A DNA stretch of 64,000 nt from Brevibacillus choshinensis (GTDB taxonomy: Bacteria; Bacillota; Bacilli; Brevibacillales; Brevibacillaceae), in the NCBI RefSeq assembly GCF_001420695.1, contig NZ_LJJB01000013.1, positions 62,065-126,064 of the forward strand, in the 5' to 3' direction. The translations under genes and the position numbers were made by a program. Shown here one piece after another: positions 17,919-27,274 of this stretch. Position 1 is the first letter of the stretch. Each line of letters begins with the position of its first letter. The notes under the pieces were generated by a model. That model worked only from the letters and a program-made list of their open reading frames with translations. It did no database searches and was not told the origin of the DNA.

Positions 17919-18440
17919 TTAAGGTTCCTGCAGTTCCGTCAGTGAAATTCCTTGTTCCAAGGCGAATTCAAAATCATCCACATCATAAAATTGAACGGGT
18001 ACGATATATTCCAAAATCCGATCCTGATAATCCGGCTGGTCTGTGATCAGCGGGACCTCAAATCGCATGGACGTGAGCAACAGCTGTGTCTCGACTGGAT
18101 CAAAAATTTCTCCCCACATGGCGTTGTCTTCTACCTTAATAATCGTCAAGGTAACTCCATTCGGGAAGGTAAACGGCACTTTGGACCACGGTGCGATCAG
18201 ACCTTTCTCCAGCCGCTTGCGATTAAACGGATCTTGGAAGAACTGGCTCATTTCCTGCATGATCTTGCGCACGTATTGATCGTCGCCAGAGTAGGGCATG
18301 ATAGGTTCTGGGCTTTGGATGAACTCGTCCAATTCATAGATTGTCGACGCGGGTATCAGATATTCTACCGGTTGCGATGGGGACATCAGCTCCCCGTAGA
18401 TAGCCAACATGATCGCCTCGGTAACGAATTGTTTCGACAT
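17919..18440 (-). CDS. Hypothetical protein, 173 residues
   Basis: An acidic soluble protein without recognised motifs. The ATG at 18440 follows GGAGGAGGG at 8 bases, so the longer frame to 18491 is rejected. It contains PVEYLIPASTIYELDEFI and a C-terminal beta-rich half. It diverges from the TerC-family gene across about 95 bases. Function unknown. Confidence 0.7.
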   Translation of the reverse strand: MSKQFVTEAIMLAIYGELMSPSQPVEYLIPASTIYELDEFIQSPEPIMPYSGDDQYVRKIMQEMSQFFQDPFNRKRLEKGLIAPWSKVPFTFPNGVTLTIIKVEDNAMWGEIFDPVETQLLLTSMRFEVPLITDQPDYQDRILEYIVPVQFYDVDDFEFALEQGISLTELQEP

Positions 18441-18535
18441 TTCGACAACCCTCCTCCTTACCATCATACTGAATTCCTGGAAGGACAACAACCCTAGACG
18501 GGGTACGGAAGGGTCTGTTTTTGGAGGGATTTTCC

Positions 18536-19210
18536 TTGTTTGATTCGGCTTTTATCTCATCCTTGTTGGTCATTATTACCATCAACATCGTATTGAGTGG
18601 GGATAATGCCGTAGTAATTGCGATCGCTTGCCGCAAGCTGGCACCTGCACAACGTAAGAAAGCGATCCTCTGGGGAACCTTCCTGGCGGTGATCGTACGT
18701 GTGATCGCAACAGTTCTGGCAGTTTATTTGTTGAAAATCCCGTTCCTTTACTTGGTAGGTGGCGTCGTCTTGCTCTGGATCAGCTACAATTTGCTACGCG
18801 AAGAGGATGAAGACAACCAGATTAAATCCAGTGAAGATATGGTACAGGCTGTCAAAACTATCGTGGTGGCGGATGTCATGATGGGCTTGGACAACGTCTT
18901 GGCAATTGCAGGGGCAGCGAATGGCAATATTGTGTTGATCGTCTTGGGTCTTATCATCAGTGTTCCGCTCATGGTCTTTGGCAGTCAGCTCATCCTCAAA
19001 GCGATGGAGCGTTTTTCGTGGCTCGTCTACTTGGGGTCTGCCGTCTTGGCATGGGCAGCTGTCAACATGATTACCAACGAAGAGGTGATCGCTGACTGGC
19101 TTTCGCAGTGGACAGGACTCGAAGCTGTCATCAAGATCGTCATCGTGGCACTCGTACTCCTCCTTGGTTATTGGCAGCGAAGTCATCACGACCAAGCTCA
19201 TGCAGAGTAA
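18536..19210 (+). CDS. TerC/YjbE-family integral membrane protein
   Basis: A roughly 224-residue membrane protein of the TerC family with seven or so helices. Characteristic acidic motifs within helices are ITINIVLSGDNAVVIAIAC and VVADVMMGLDNVLAIAGA; the Asp/Asn pairs are thought to bind metal. TerC/YceF-type members export manganese or support metal loading of secreted proteins. GGAGGG lies 7 bases before the TTG at 18536, so the earlier TTG at 18521 overlaps the ribosome site and is unlikely. I see no yybP-ykoY manganese riboswitch in the short leader. Confidence 0.88.
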   Translation: MFDSAFISSLLVIITINIVLSGDNAVVIAIACRKLAPAQRKKAILWGTFLAVIVRVIATVLAVYLLKIPFLYLVGGVVLLWISYNLLREEDEDNQIKSSEDMVQAVKTIVVADVMMGLDNVLAIAGAANGNIVLIVLGLIISVPLMVFGSQLILKAMERFSWLVYLGSAVLAWAAVNMITNEEVIADWLSQWTGLEAVIKIVIVALVLLLGYWQRSHHDQAHAE

Positions 19211-19217
19211 AAAGACG

Positions 19218-19246
19218 AAAAGCTGGGACGAATATGTCCCAGCTTT
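19218..19246. terminator. Bidirectional terminator
   Basis: AAAGCTGGGAC/GTCCCAGCTTT hairpin between the convergent TerC and HD-GYP genes. Confidence 0.8.
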
Positions 19247-19255
19247 GTGTATTGA

Positions 19256-20344
19256 TTACAGCGTTTTTACGATTGTCACGCTCATATAATCCTTCTCGTA
19301 CAAGTTGATCTCGTAGGGAGAGGCGATGGCAGAACCATCGGGATCTTGCAGGATGCGAATCGTCGGTCGATTCACAGCCAACGAGTTTACATGTGAGACG
19401 ACACCGACTTGTCCTGTGTTCAGCTGGACGGTTGAGGCGATGGGGTAAATCGCGACGTGCTGCAAAAACACCTTCAAAAGGTCCAGATCAAAATAGGAAT
19501 TGCCTGTTGCAAACAAAAACTCGGTTGCATCGCTTGGTGTGTAGCTGTTGCGGAAAGGGCGTGGCGAGATCAGAGCGTCATAAACGTCGGCGATCGCTAC
19601 GATGCGCGCATACTCGTGAATGTTCATGTCTGAGAGCTGTCGTGGATATCCGGAGCCATCGTACCGTTCATGATGCTGCAGAGCACAGTGGGCAGAGACG
19701 ACAGAGATATTGTACTGACTTCGCAAAATATTGAAGCCGTCTTCCGTATGATATTGAACCCTTTTGCGTTCTTCGGCACTCAGCTCTGTCTTTCTGCTCC
19801 ACAGCTCCTTGGGGACTTGTGTCATTCCGATATCAAATAACAGGGCGCCGATTCCGAGCTCCATCAACTGCTGCTGGTTGTACCCTTTGGCCAGACCGAC
19901 AACTCCCGCCAGCACCGCCACATTCACGGCGTGGTGAAAAAAGTAGCCGTCCAAAACATGAAGATGGGAGAGGTTGACCAATACATCCCGTCGACTGCTC
20001 AGGTCTGTGATGATTTCCCGGAACACCTTTTGAAAAGTGGACCCAAAGTCAGGTAAAGATGTACGCCGCTTCACCAGTGGCTGGTCCATCAAGGTCGTCA
20101 TCGTTTTGTAGACCGCATCAACGGCGTCTTTTCGGGTCTCATCACGAATGGCTTCTTCCGGGATGATATCTTCGGTATGCTTGTCTTGAATGTAGAGCGT
20201 GTCGATACCCAATTGAACAAGCCGATCGATATAGCGCGAAGTCAGTTCTACTCCTAGACCCAGTAGAACATTCCCATTTTCCAGGAATACACTTTTTGCT
20301 ACTACATCGCCCGGCTTAACCGAGGAAATATGCAATTTTCTCAC
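19256..20344 (-). CDS. HD-GYP domain protein with degenerate HD motif
   Basis: HD-GYP proteins usually hydrolyse cyclic di-GMP. The C-terminal domain keeps an upstream HHAVNVA, YHTEDG and the diagnostic HHERYDGSGYP (about residues 224-234). The HD pair itself reads FDIGM rather than HDIGK/HDIGM at about residues 170-174, so one metal ligand is replaced by Phe. Catalysis may be lost or altered. The N-terminal 100 residues are a regulatory region found in Bacillales homologues. The GTG at 20344 (VRKLHISSVKPGD) is chosen because the longer frame to 20413 runs into a TATGCTATATTT promoter-like region; the exact start is uncertain. Confidence 0.85.
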   Translation of the reverse strand: MRKLHISSVKPGDVVAKSVFLENGNVLLGLGVELTSRYIDRLVQLGIDTLYIQDKHTEDIIPEEAIRDETRKDAVDAVYKTMTTLMDQPLVKRRTSLPDFGSTFQKVFREIITDLSSRRDVLVNLSHLHVLDGYFFHHAVNVAVLAGVVGLAKGYNQQQLMELGIGALLFDIGMTQVPKELWSRKTELSAEERKRVQYHTEDGFNILRSQYNISVVSAHCALQHHERYDGSGYPRQLSDMNIHEYARIVAIADVYDALISPRPFRNSYTPSDATEFLFATGNSYFDLDLLKVFLQHVAIYPIASTVQLNTGQVGVVSHVNSLAVNRPTIRILQDPDGSAIASPYEINLYEKDYMSVTIVKTL

Positions 20345-20455
20345 GACGAAAGTCCCAGTCCTTTTCTTGTTGAAATGTAAATCGTCCTGATTTTCCGGTA
20401 ATTCAGTTAGCACAAATATAGCATAAGAAAAGGACAGAGACTACTACTTACCCTG

Positions 20456-21073
20456 TTAATGTTCTGCAGCCCGGTCGGAACGAGTAAACCAACGGAAAGG
20501 ATTCAGCGACCAGCGAGGCTCATGGCGAGCATATCGTTCCTTGCGTCGGGTCAGACGCTGCTGCATCAGATCCATTTCAAATGTGACGCGACGGATTTCC
20601 AAGCGCAGAGATTCCTGCATCTCTTCGATGTCCGTAATTTTTTGCAGGATGGTCGACTGCATGTGGTTGAGTGAAGTCAATTGGGTAAGTTCATTTTGAA
20701 ACTGGATCAGTGCATTCTGTACACTTCGCTCCATTTCACGCATTCCCGGATCCAGCTTGTTGGAGGTTGCCAGAGTGATCGCCGTTTCTTCAGAGGAGGA
20801 CAGCTCCTCCGACAAGAGCATTTCTTCTGGAATTCGACCTTCATCAATGAGCTGACGTTGAATTTCGCGCAGAGAGCTGTTGCCACTATCTTTTCGTTCT
20901 TTTACTTCTTTCAGTAGAGTAAAGCCGTTTTCGCTGATCAAATAGTGACCCTGCGGATTTTTCAGTCGCTCATGCGCAGGTACGAACAAGTCCAGCCAGT
21001 TACGCAGTGTACGAACGTGCACGTCAAGGCGATCAGCTACCTCTTTCGAAGCCATCCAAACTTGTACATCCAT
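20456..21073 (-). CDS. MerR-like HTH protein with coiled coil
   Basis: The first 70 residues are a MerR-type helix-turn-helix (SKEVADRLDVHVRTLRNWLD). Residues 110-180 are heptad-rich and probably coiled coil, with a basic C-terminal tail (RRKERYARHEPRW). The architecture recalls RacA, the chromosome-anchoring protein of sporulating Bacillus, and other DNA-bridging MerR relatives. I cannot confirm RacA itself. AAAGGAG precedes the ATG at about 11 bases. The gene is alone, upstream of the HD-GYP gene in the same direction with its own gap. Confidence 0.72.
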   Translation of the reverse strand: MDVQVWMASKEVADRLDVHVRTLRNWLDLFVPAHERLKNPQGHYLISENGFTLLKEVKERKDSGNSSLREIQRQLIDEGRIPEEMLLSEELSSSEETAITLATSNKLDPGMREMERSVQNALIQFQNELTQLTSLNHMQSTILQKITDIEEMQESLRLEIRRVTFEMDLMQQRLTRRKERYARHEPRWSLNPFRWFTRSDRAAEH

Positions 21074-21298
21074 CCCGAATCACTCCTTTTTTCCCCTCGG
21101 TATTCCCGGTGGAGTCATTATAGCACCATTTTTTTCCGGGTAAGAGAGAATCGACAAAGGTTCTAAAAACTAGTGTAGATTCGTCTGTTTTGGACAGTTC
21201 TGCATTTTTTGTCAAATGAATGTACAGACTCATAATGACCGGGACAGGCGCGTACAATGGAAGGGACCTAACCATCATGTCGAGGAGAGGACCGTACG

Positions 21299-22021
21299 AT
21301 GCCACCTGTCTTCTGGATTGTCTTGTTGTCTGCCGCCGCTGCCAGTAGTATCGGCGGACTTTTATTATGTTGGCGCGCCTGGTCCGAGGAAGCCTTGTTT
21401 GCCATGATCAGTGCGGGAGCCGGGCTTTTGCTGGCCATCACCATGCTTGACTTGCTACCGCACGTCCTCGAAGGGGAAAATCACCACATGATGCCCTTTG
21501 TTCTGGTCGGATTTGCGGTGCTGTTTGCTATCGAAATGATTGGGAAGGCAGGAGGCGAGCTGGGATCGACAAGCGTCATCGGAGTGTTGACAGGATTTTT
21601 ACTGCACGCTTTTGTCGAAGGTGTCTCTCTGACCGCGAGCCTGCGAATGGATACAGAAGTAGGCGTATCGGTTTTGCTGGCGCTGCTGCTCCACAAGATT
21701 CCGGATGGGGTAACAGTCGCATCCTTGCTTCTCGCGGCTACACGTTCACGACGAAAAGCGTTCTGGGGGGCTACCTCCCTCGGGATTGCTACGATTGTAG
21801 GTGCCTGCAGCATGGGAGTGGTCGAGAAGATTTTCCCGCCGGCTTGGTCTCCGGTGATGCTCGCAATTACGACAGGGATCTTTTTGTACGTCTCGGCGAG
21901 CCACCTCGTCCCCTATATTCAACATGCGAGGAAAGCCCAGCTAGGGGTGTACTTCTTTGGGGCAATCCTTGCTTATATGATGCTGACAGCGTATTTATCC
22001 GGAAATCATACACATGCATAA
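21299..22021 (+). CDS. ZIP-family divalent metal transporter
   Basis: A 240-residue membrane protein with about eight helices. The two ZIP signature helices are clear: HAFVEGVSLTASL and LLHKIPDGVTVASLL, with the His/Glu/Asp metal ligands in place. A His-rich loop (GENHHMM) precedes them and the C-terminus ends in HTHA. Zinc or another divalent cation is the likely substrate, normally imported. GAGGAGAGG lies upstream of the ATG. Confidence 0.9.
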   Translation: MPPVFWIVLLSAAAASSIGGLLLCWRAWSEEALFAMISAGAGLLLAITMLDLLPHVLEGENHHMMPFVLVGFAVLFAIEMIGKAGGELGSTSVIGVLTGFLLHAFVEGVSLTASLRMDTEVGVSVLLALLLHKIPDGVTVASLLLAATRSRRKAFWGATSLGIATIVGACSMGVVEKIFPPAWSPVMLAITTGIFLYVSASHLVPYIQHARKAQLGVYFFGAILAYMMLTAYLSGNHTHA

Positions 22022-22089
22022 ACACTCCTTTCTTTTGCCAGTCTAAGAAAAGAATGGCTCGAAGACTGAGCAAGAAAGGACGTGACCAC

Positions 22090-22230
22090 ATGGATCGGGT
22101 ACAAGGACAAGAGCAACTCGAAGAATCTGTGCAACGGCAGGCTGAATTCCCGGAAACAGGGACGTCACTTAACCCGCTGGAAGAACCGTGGTGGGATGCT
22201 TCGACACAATCCCACACTGGCAGTGAGTAG
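22090..22230 (+). CDS. Possible small acidic protein, 46 residues
   Basis: A short frame beginning MDRVQGQEQLEESVQRQAEF, with AAAGGA about 9 bases before the ATG. An in-frame ATG at 22054 is an alternative start. It sits between the ZIP gene and fabI. It is hydrophilic and Gln/Glu-rich, in the style of many small spore-former proteins. No family recognised; it could be a chance frame. Confidence 0.4.
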   Translation: MDRVQGQEQLEESVQRQAEFPETGTSLNPLEEPWWDASTQSHTGSE

Positions 22231-22310
22231 AGAGTAGGACATCCCCTTTTTCCATACTCGTAACCGTGGACAAGATCGGTTATAATGTGGAATATGTTGG
22301 AAAGGGGCCG

Positions 22311-23093
22311 ATGCATGCTATGAATACATTGTTAGAGGGGAAAAACATCGTAATCATGGGAGTGGCTAACCATCGCAGCATTGCTTGGGGAATCGCCCAA
22401 TCACTACACAAGGCTGGTGCCAATCTAATCTTTACCTACCAGGGAGAGCGTCTACGCGAAAACGTAGCTGAGTTGTCCGCAAAGCTGGGCAAGGAATCTC
22501 TCTTGGTCAACTGCGATGTGACCCGTGATGAGGACGTGGAAGCAGCTTTTGCTGTGATTCGGGAGCAGGTCGGCGTCATTCATGGACTGGCTCATTGCAT
22601 CGCATTCGCCAAGACCGAAGAATTGGAAGGGGAGTATGTCAATACGTCCCGTGATGGGTACGCATTGGCGCAAGACATCAGTGCTTATTCGCTGGTAGCA
22701 GTCGCTCGGGCAGCACGTCCACTGATGACAGAAGGAGGCAGCATCGTCACCATGACCTATTTGGGTGGAGAACGCGCCGTTCCAAATTACAATGTCATGG
22801 GGGTAGCAAAAGCTGCTCTGGATGCTTCCGTACGCTATTTGGCGAATGATCTGGGGAAAGAAAACATCCGAGTCAACGCGATTTCTGCCGGTCCGATTCG
22901 TACGCTGGCTGCAAAAGGAATTCGCAATTTTAACTCCGTTTTAAAAGAAATCGAAGAAAAAGCGCCATTGCGTCGGACCATCGATCAGTCTGAGGTGGGA
23001 GATACGGCATTGTTCCTGTTTAGCAGCTTGTCCCGTGGTATTACGGGCGAGATCTTGCACGTGGATGCAGGCTACAGCATTATGGGCGGCTAA
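22311..23093 (+). CDS. fabI: Enoyl-ACP reductase FabI
   Basis: FabI reduces trans-2-enoyl-ACP with NAD(P)H in the last step of the fatty acid elongation cycle. The sequence shows the modified nucleotide-binding start IVIMGVANHRSIAWGIA, the catalytic Y-x6-K in YNVMGVAKAAL and the RVNAISAGPIRTLAAKGI segment. About 260 residues is normal. The ATG at 22311 follows GGAAAGG; the frame is open to 22266, and an ATG at 22320 is another possible start. It is a single-gene unit with a strong terminator. Confidence 0.95.
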   Translation: MHAMNTLLEGKNIVIMGVANHRSIAWGIAQSLHKAGANLIFTYQGERLRENVAELSAKLGKESLLVNCDVTRDEDVEAAFAVIREQVGVIHGLAHCIAFAKTEELEGEYVNTSRDGYALAQDISAYSLVAVARAARPLMTEGGSIVTMTYLGGERAVPNYNVMGVAKAALDASVRYLANDLGKENIRVNAISAGPIRTLAAKGIRNFNSVLKEIEEKAPLRRTIDQSEVGDTALFLFSSLSRGITGEILHVDAGYSIMGG

Positions 23094-23108
23094 TATTGAT
23101 ACATGCAT

Positions 23109-23167
23109 AACAGGCTCACCTTCTGCGCACACTTAACGTAAATGCGAGGAAGGGAGCCTGTTTTTTA
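23109..23167 (+). terminator. Large intrinsic terminator
   Basis: The outer stem AACAGGCTC/GAGCCTGTT encloses an inner pairing (CTTC.GCGC...GCG.GGAAG) and is followed by TTTTTT. It ends fabI. Confidence 0.85.
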
Positions 23168-23229
23168 TGTTTCCATTGATTACGAACATGGAAGAGTTTT
23201 TGATTTATATGGGTGGTGGCTTCCAGTAT

Positions 23230-25575
23230 CTACCTGCCCATTTCAGCGACGAAGCGGGAGATCCTGGTCTTTCTGCCGAATCGTTCTCGGGGAATTCCGA
23301 TGCACAGGCTGTGACGGGCACGGGTAATCGCGACGTATAGGAGCCTGCGTTCTTCCTCGAGTGCGGCACTCCCGCCTTTGCGCAGCTCGTCCAGCGTATA
23401 CTCGTGAGGCAAGGCACCTTCGACCAAATCCGGCAAAAAGACGTGGTCGTACTCGAGACCTTTTGCTCGGTGAATACTTAATACATGTACTGCTTCGTCA
23501 GGGAGTGGCCGCTGCGTGCGCCACTCTTTTTCGCGTATCGCCATTTGATCAATGTAGTGGAGAAAATCGGGTACAGTCGCATGGCGCTTGGCGGCAGCCA
23601 ATATTTGCTGCAGTTCGTCGCTCCAGCGGTCTTTGCCGTCTTCCCGATTCTTCGCACGTTTCTTTAAATATTCGCGGAGCTTGCCATCCTCAAAAATTAG
23701 TTCCAAAGCCTGCGCAGCCGAACATTCACGACAGGAAGTGAGGATGTCCGCTACCGCCTGTAAATGCTTGCGCTGGTATGGCTTGAGCTGCGTCATTTGC
23801 GGCAGGACGTGGAGAATGGGGAGGTCCTCCAATATCGCCTGACTGCGTAGCGCATTCCACATCTCTTGGGAAATGTAGAGCGTAGGCAGAATTTCTTTTA
23901 ACGCGTCCGTATCATCCGGATTCATAGCTAGGCGTAAATATTGCAACGTCCAGCGCACCGTCTGCCGCTGGTAGAAGGAATCTTCCTCCTGCGTGTAGTG
24001 GAAGGAGATGCCTGCTTCACTCAGACGCTCCAGTATCGGACGTGCGGATTCATTCGTGCGAAACAAGATCGCGCATTCGCCTAAAATGGCACCCCGCTCT
24101 TGCCGATGGATGATTTCATCGACGATGCGAGAGGCTTGTTCTTCCTCGTCCTCCGGCTCGAAAAGATACGTGTCTCCCTCTTCGCGATGAAAGGAACGGC
24201 ATTCTTTTTCCCATCGTTCCCGGTTGTGACCGATCAAGGAATAACCGAGACTGACGATAGAGGAGTGAGAGCGGTAATTGACTTCCAATGTGATCGTCTG
24301 GGCTTCAGGAAAATCTTTGGTAAAGCCCAGTATGTACTGCGGATCACTCCCGCGAAATCCGTAAATCGACTGATCATCATCGCCAATAACGCACAGATTG
24401 TTCTGTGGAGCAGCCAGTAGTTTCACCGTCTCATACTGGATGCGGTTAATATCCTGAAACTCGTCGACCATTACGTGGGTGATTCGCTCCTGATACCGTC
24501 GCAAAAGCTGGGCATCTTCTCGCAGCATCTCGTAGCAGCCGATCAGCATGTCATCAAAGTCGAACCAGTTATGCTTTTTCTTGGCTTCCTCATAGACCGG
24601 ATAAAGCTGCTGAGCCTGTCGCTCCGTATCGTTCGCAGGTTCCCGATACGCCACATCATGGGGGAGGATATATTCATTTTTCCAGCGGCTGATGACGCCG
24701 AGTGCATCGAGTGCTTCGTTTTCCTTGAGCGTGAGCAGATCGTCATGACCCAAAAGCGCACCTGTTTCCCGCAAAAGACGCCACTTTTGCCATTCTTTTT
24801 TCAAAAGGCGCTGCTGGTCCCAAAGAGTAGGCTGATGGTGCAGAAGCATCCGATAGAAGATGCTGTGAAACGTACCCGCAACCAGTTCGCGTGCTTGACC
24901 AGGAAGAAGCTGCCGGGCAATGCGCTGGCGAATTTCCTCGGCTGCCTTGGTCGTAAAGGTAACGACCATGATCTTTTTAGGTTCTACGCCCAGATCCTGG
25001 ATGAGGTGAGCCGTACGGGCTGTCATCACGCGCGTCTTGCCACTTCCAGCTCCAGCCAAAATGAGCAAGGGACCATCTGTGGTATGAACTGCACGTTGCT
25101 GTCCTGGATGCAGCGGTTCATTGCGCTTTTGCTCTGCGAGATGCTGGATGCTCTTTTTGGGCGTCAGCCTTTTACGAAAGATAGGTGGCTTGGGAGTAGG
25201 GGGAGGCACCGTGACACTGCTTCCGATCGTTCGTTTTTGGGGCAAGCGAAAGGAACCGATCATCTCGGTGTCATCATCTACGTCTTCTTCAGCGGGCTTG
25301 TCCTCTAGGAGCGGAGCCGTCGCTGCTGCGGCTTCTTCCTGTGCTTGCAACCAATCAGGGGGCAAGACATCTGCTTGCTCGGAGCTAGGACAAGACACTC
25401 CCTCTGGGTGTGCGAAATAAGGTTCAAAGGAGATTCCTGCGATCAGGCGCAAAGGCGATGCACAGGCTGGACAGCGTACCTGATCCTGTCGTGCTGCCAT
25501 TCGCCAAAACGGTATGCGATTGTAGGTCTCCGGTTGCAACAGGATGGGTTTGTTGTCGAGAAAGGCATGTTTCAT
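23230..25575 (-). CDS. UvrD/Rep-type DNA helicase with CoiA-like zinc N-terminus
   Basis: A superfamily 1A helicase of 781 residues. Motifs: Walker A LAGAGSGKT (about residues 173-181), Walker B/motif II VMVDEFQDINR, motif III GDDDQSIYGFRG, motif V VHVLSIHRAKGLEYDHVF and motif VI LLYVAITRARH. The first 65 residues are separate and carry CPAC...FAHPEGVSC, resembling the N-terminal zinc-ribbon region of competence protein CoiA, followed by a low-complexity acidic/proline linker. PcrA/UvrD-type enzymes unwind DNA in repair and replication; the extra N-terminus may target a specific DNA or protein. GAGGTG is 5 bases before the ATG. Confidence 0.9.
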   Translation of the reverse strand: MKHAFLDNKPILLQPETYNRIPFWRMAARQDQVRCPACASPLRLIAGISFEPYFAHPEGVSCPSSEQADVLPPDWLQAQEEAAAATAPLLEDKPAEEDVDDDTEMIGSFRLPQKRTIGSSVTVPPPTPKPPIFRKRLTPKKSIQHLAEQKRNEPLHPGQQRAVHTTDGPLLILAGAGSGKTRVMTARTAHLIQDLGVEPKKIMVVTFTTKAAEEIRQRIARQLLPGQARELVAGTFHSIFYRMLLHHQPTLWDQQRLLKKEWQKWRLLRETGALLGHDDLLTLKENEALDALGVISRWKNEYILPHDVAYREPANDTERQAQQLYPVYEEAKKKHNWFDFDDMLIGCYEMLREDAQLLRRYQERITHVMVDEFQDINRIQYETVKLLAAPQNNLCVIGDDDQSIYGFRGSDPQYILGFTKDFPEAQTITLEVNYRSHSSIVSLGYSLIGHNRERWEKECRSFHREEGDTYLFEPEDEEEQASRIVDEIIHRQERGAILGECAILFRTNESARPILERLSEAGISFHYTQEEDSFYQRQTVRWTLQYLRLAMNPDDTDALKEILPTLYISQEMWNALRSQAILEDLPILHVLPQMTQLKPYQRKHLQAVADILTSCRECSAAQALELIFEDGKLREYLKKRAKNREDGKDRWSDELQQILAAAKRHATVPDFLHYIDQMAIREKEWRTQRPLPDEAVHVLSIHRAKGLEYDHVFLPDLVEGALPHEYTLDELRKGGSAALEEERRLLYVAITRARHSLCIGIPRERFGRKTRISRFVAEMGR

Positions 25576-25610
25576 CAGGACACCTCAGGTTGATAGTAAG
25601 GATGAAAGAA

Positions 25611-25638
25611 GAAGTGCCCCCTGGCCGCAGGGGACACT
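25611..25638 (-). terminator. Intrinsic terminator (leftward)
   Basis: AAGTGTCCCCTG-CGG-CAGGGGGCACTT followed by CTTCTTTC on the minus strand, just after the CNNM/CorC gene. Confidence 0.65.
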
Positions 25639-25656
25639 TGCCAACTTGTTGTGTCG

Positions 25657-27021
25657 TTAGGATTGTGCGTGTAATAGCACCGTGTCTTCGGGAAGGGAGG
25701 CAGGATCATCTTCACCTACGTAGGAAATGCCTACCCGGGTAATGCGGTGATTTTCCAGCTCGCTGATGGTGAACAGATAGCCTTGGAACATGACGGCTTT
25801 TCCGTGCCCCACTTCCTCATTCAATTGGCTGTAGAGCCAGCCGGCGATCGTGTCGACCTCGTCAGACACCACTTCAATCGTAATGTAGTCATTCAGCTCT
25901 GTCAAAAGCGTTTTTCCGGAAACGGACAACGCATTGCCCGCGCTTTCCTCGATTTCAGGTCGTTCGTGTTCATCAAATTCGTCTTGGATGTCGCCCACGA
26001 TTTCTTCGAGGATGTCTTCCATTGTCAAAATGCCAGCCGTCCCTCCATATTCATCGATGACGATGGCAAGTTGGGAACGTCGCTTCTGCATCAGCCGCAG
26101 TACATGGCTGATTTCCATGGACTCCGGCACGGTCAGCAGCGGGCGTAGAAAATCTTTTAGTTCTGCTTTGCCAGTAGTCAATGCGGAGAGGTAAAAGTCT
26201 GAGGTATGGACAAATCCGATCAACCGGTCTTTATCCTCATGCGCGACTGGAAAGCGTGAGTGGCGCGAATCTCTCATGATTTCCAAATTTTCATCGAATG
26301 TATTGTCGTCGTATAGACAGATCATCTCAATGCGGGGAATCATGATTTCCCGGGCAAGTCGTTCTGAAAACACAAAGACGTTGTCGACGAGCGCCAGCTC
26401 CGTCTGATCGATGTGGCCACTCTTGTGGCTCTGGGTGACGAGCAGGCGAATTTCTTCTTCCGTGTGAGCGGATTCGTTTTCAGAGGCAGGCTCGATGCCC
26501 AAGCGTCGCATGAACAGATTGGCAGCTCCGTTCAACAGCCAAATCAACGGGTAGCTGATCTTGTAGAAAAACATCAGCGGACCTGCAGTCCACAGAGAGG
26601 TCGCTTCTGCTTTTTGAATGGCCAACGATTTGGGTGCCAACTCTCCCAAGACAATATGGAGAAACGTGATGATCGCAAAAGCGATAGCCAGCGAAATCGG
26701 GCTTTCCAAATATTGAGGTAAATGAAAAAATGCCATCATGGGTTCGACATAATGGGCGATTGCAGGTTCACCAACCCAACCTAAGCCGAGCGATGCCAGC
26801 GTAATTCCGAGCTGGCAGGCAGACAGATAGGCGTCCAGTTGCTGGGTGACCTTTTGCGCGTAACGGGCACTCTTGTGATTGCCCTCGCTTACGAGCTGGG
26901 TCAAGCGGGTTTGGCGGACTTTTACTAACGAGAATTCTGCTGCGACGAAGAAACCGTTTAGAAAGACCAAAAACAGCACAAGCAGCAGATTCAGCGTAAG
27001 CTCCCCTATCGGACTCTCCAA
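25657..27021 (-). CDS. CNNM/CorC (HlyC) transporter-associated protein
   Basis: A 454-residue protein with an N-terminal DUF21 (CNNM) membrane domain (about residues 1-190, four helices), a CBS pair (about 215-335) and a C-terminal CorC_HlyC domain. Markers include EEEIRLLVTQSHKSGHIDQ, RIEMICLYDD, IVIDEYGGTAGILTMEDILE and VDTIAGWLY. Such proteins, for example MpfA of Bacillus, export magnesium or cobalt. The TTG start has GGAGG five bases upstream. A strong promoter lies 120-150 bases upstream, leaving a leader of about 115 bases with a short GGAGGTGAATTCTCCTCC hairpin. I do not recognise an M-box in it. Confidence 0.9.
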   Translation of the reverse strand: MESPIGELTLNLLLVLFLVFLNGFFVAAEFSLVKVRQTRLTQLVSEGNHKSARYAQKVTQQLDAYLSACQLGITLASLGLGWVGEPAIAHYVEPMMAFFHLPQYLESPISLAIAFAIITFLHIVLGELAPKSLAIQKAEATSLWTAGPLMFFYKISYPLIWLLNGAANLFMRRLGIEPASENESAHTEEEIRLLVTQSHKSGHIDQTELALVDNVFVFSERLAREIMIPRIEMICLYDDNTFDENLEIMRDSRHSRFPVAHEDKDRLIGFVHTSDFYLSALTTGKAELKDFLRPLLTVPESMEISHVLRLMQKRRSQLAIVIDEYGGTAGILTMEDILEEIVGDIQDEFDEHERPEIEESAGNALSVSGKTLLTELNDYITIEVVSDEVDTIAGWLYSQLNEEVGHGKAVMFQGYLFTISELENHRITRVGISYVGEDDPASLPEDTVLLHAQS

Positions 27022-27141
27022 GCATACCTCCAGCCTCCCGCTGTGCGAAAGGAGGAGAATTCACCTCCGTCTGATTGAGAATGGTAATTCCAATGTACGA
27101 TGAAAGCCACGTAAACATTCGTATCTTCCTTGTTATTGGAT

Positions 27142-27171
27142 AGTATACCAATAGGTCAACCGAACAGTCAA
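27142..27171 (-). promoter_or_regulatory. SigA-type promoter of the CNNM/CorC gene
   Basis: Read leftward: TTGACT, 18-base spacer, TATACT. It is close to consensus and correctly oriented for the gene starting at 27021. Confidence 0.75.
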
Positions 27172-27274
27172 AACGTTCCGACCTGCTAGAGCGCATTCAG
27201 AAAGCGGTTGGACATACCCGATTCATCTGTGTCATACACATAAACGAGCAACTGTCCAAAGGGAGGGGAGGGGC

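Noticed and set aside
18441-18535. Possible yybP-ykoY manganese riboswitch before the TerC-family gene
   Set aside because: The gap is too short and lacks the expected conserved core.
24475-25308. A 277-residue frame antisense to the helicase gene
   Set aside because: A shadow of a strongly supported gene; no ribosome site or family.
27022-27135. Possible magnesium riboswitch in the leader of the CNNM/CorC gene
   Set aside because: The leader is only about 115 bases and shows none of the conserved M-box segments I know; only a short hairpin is visible.
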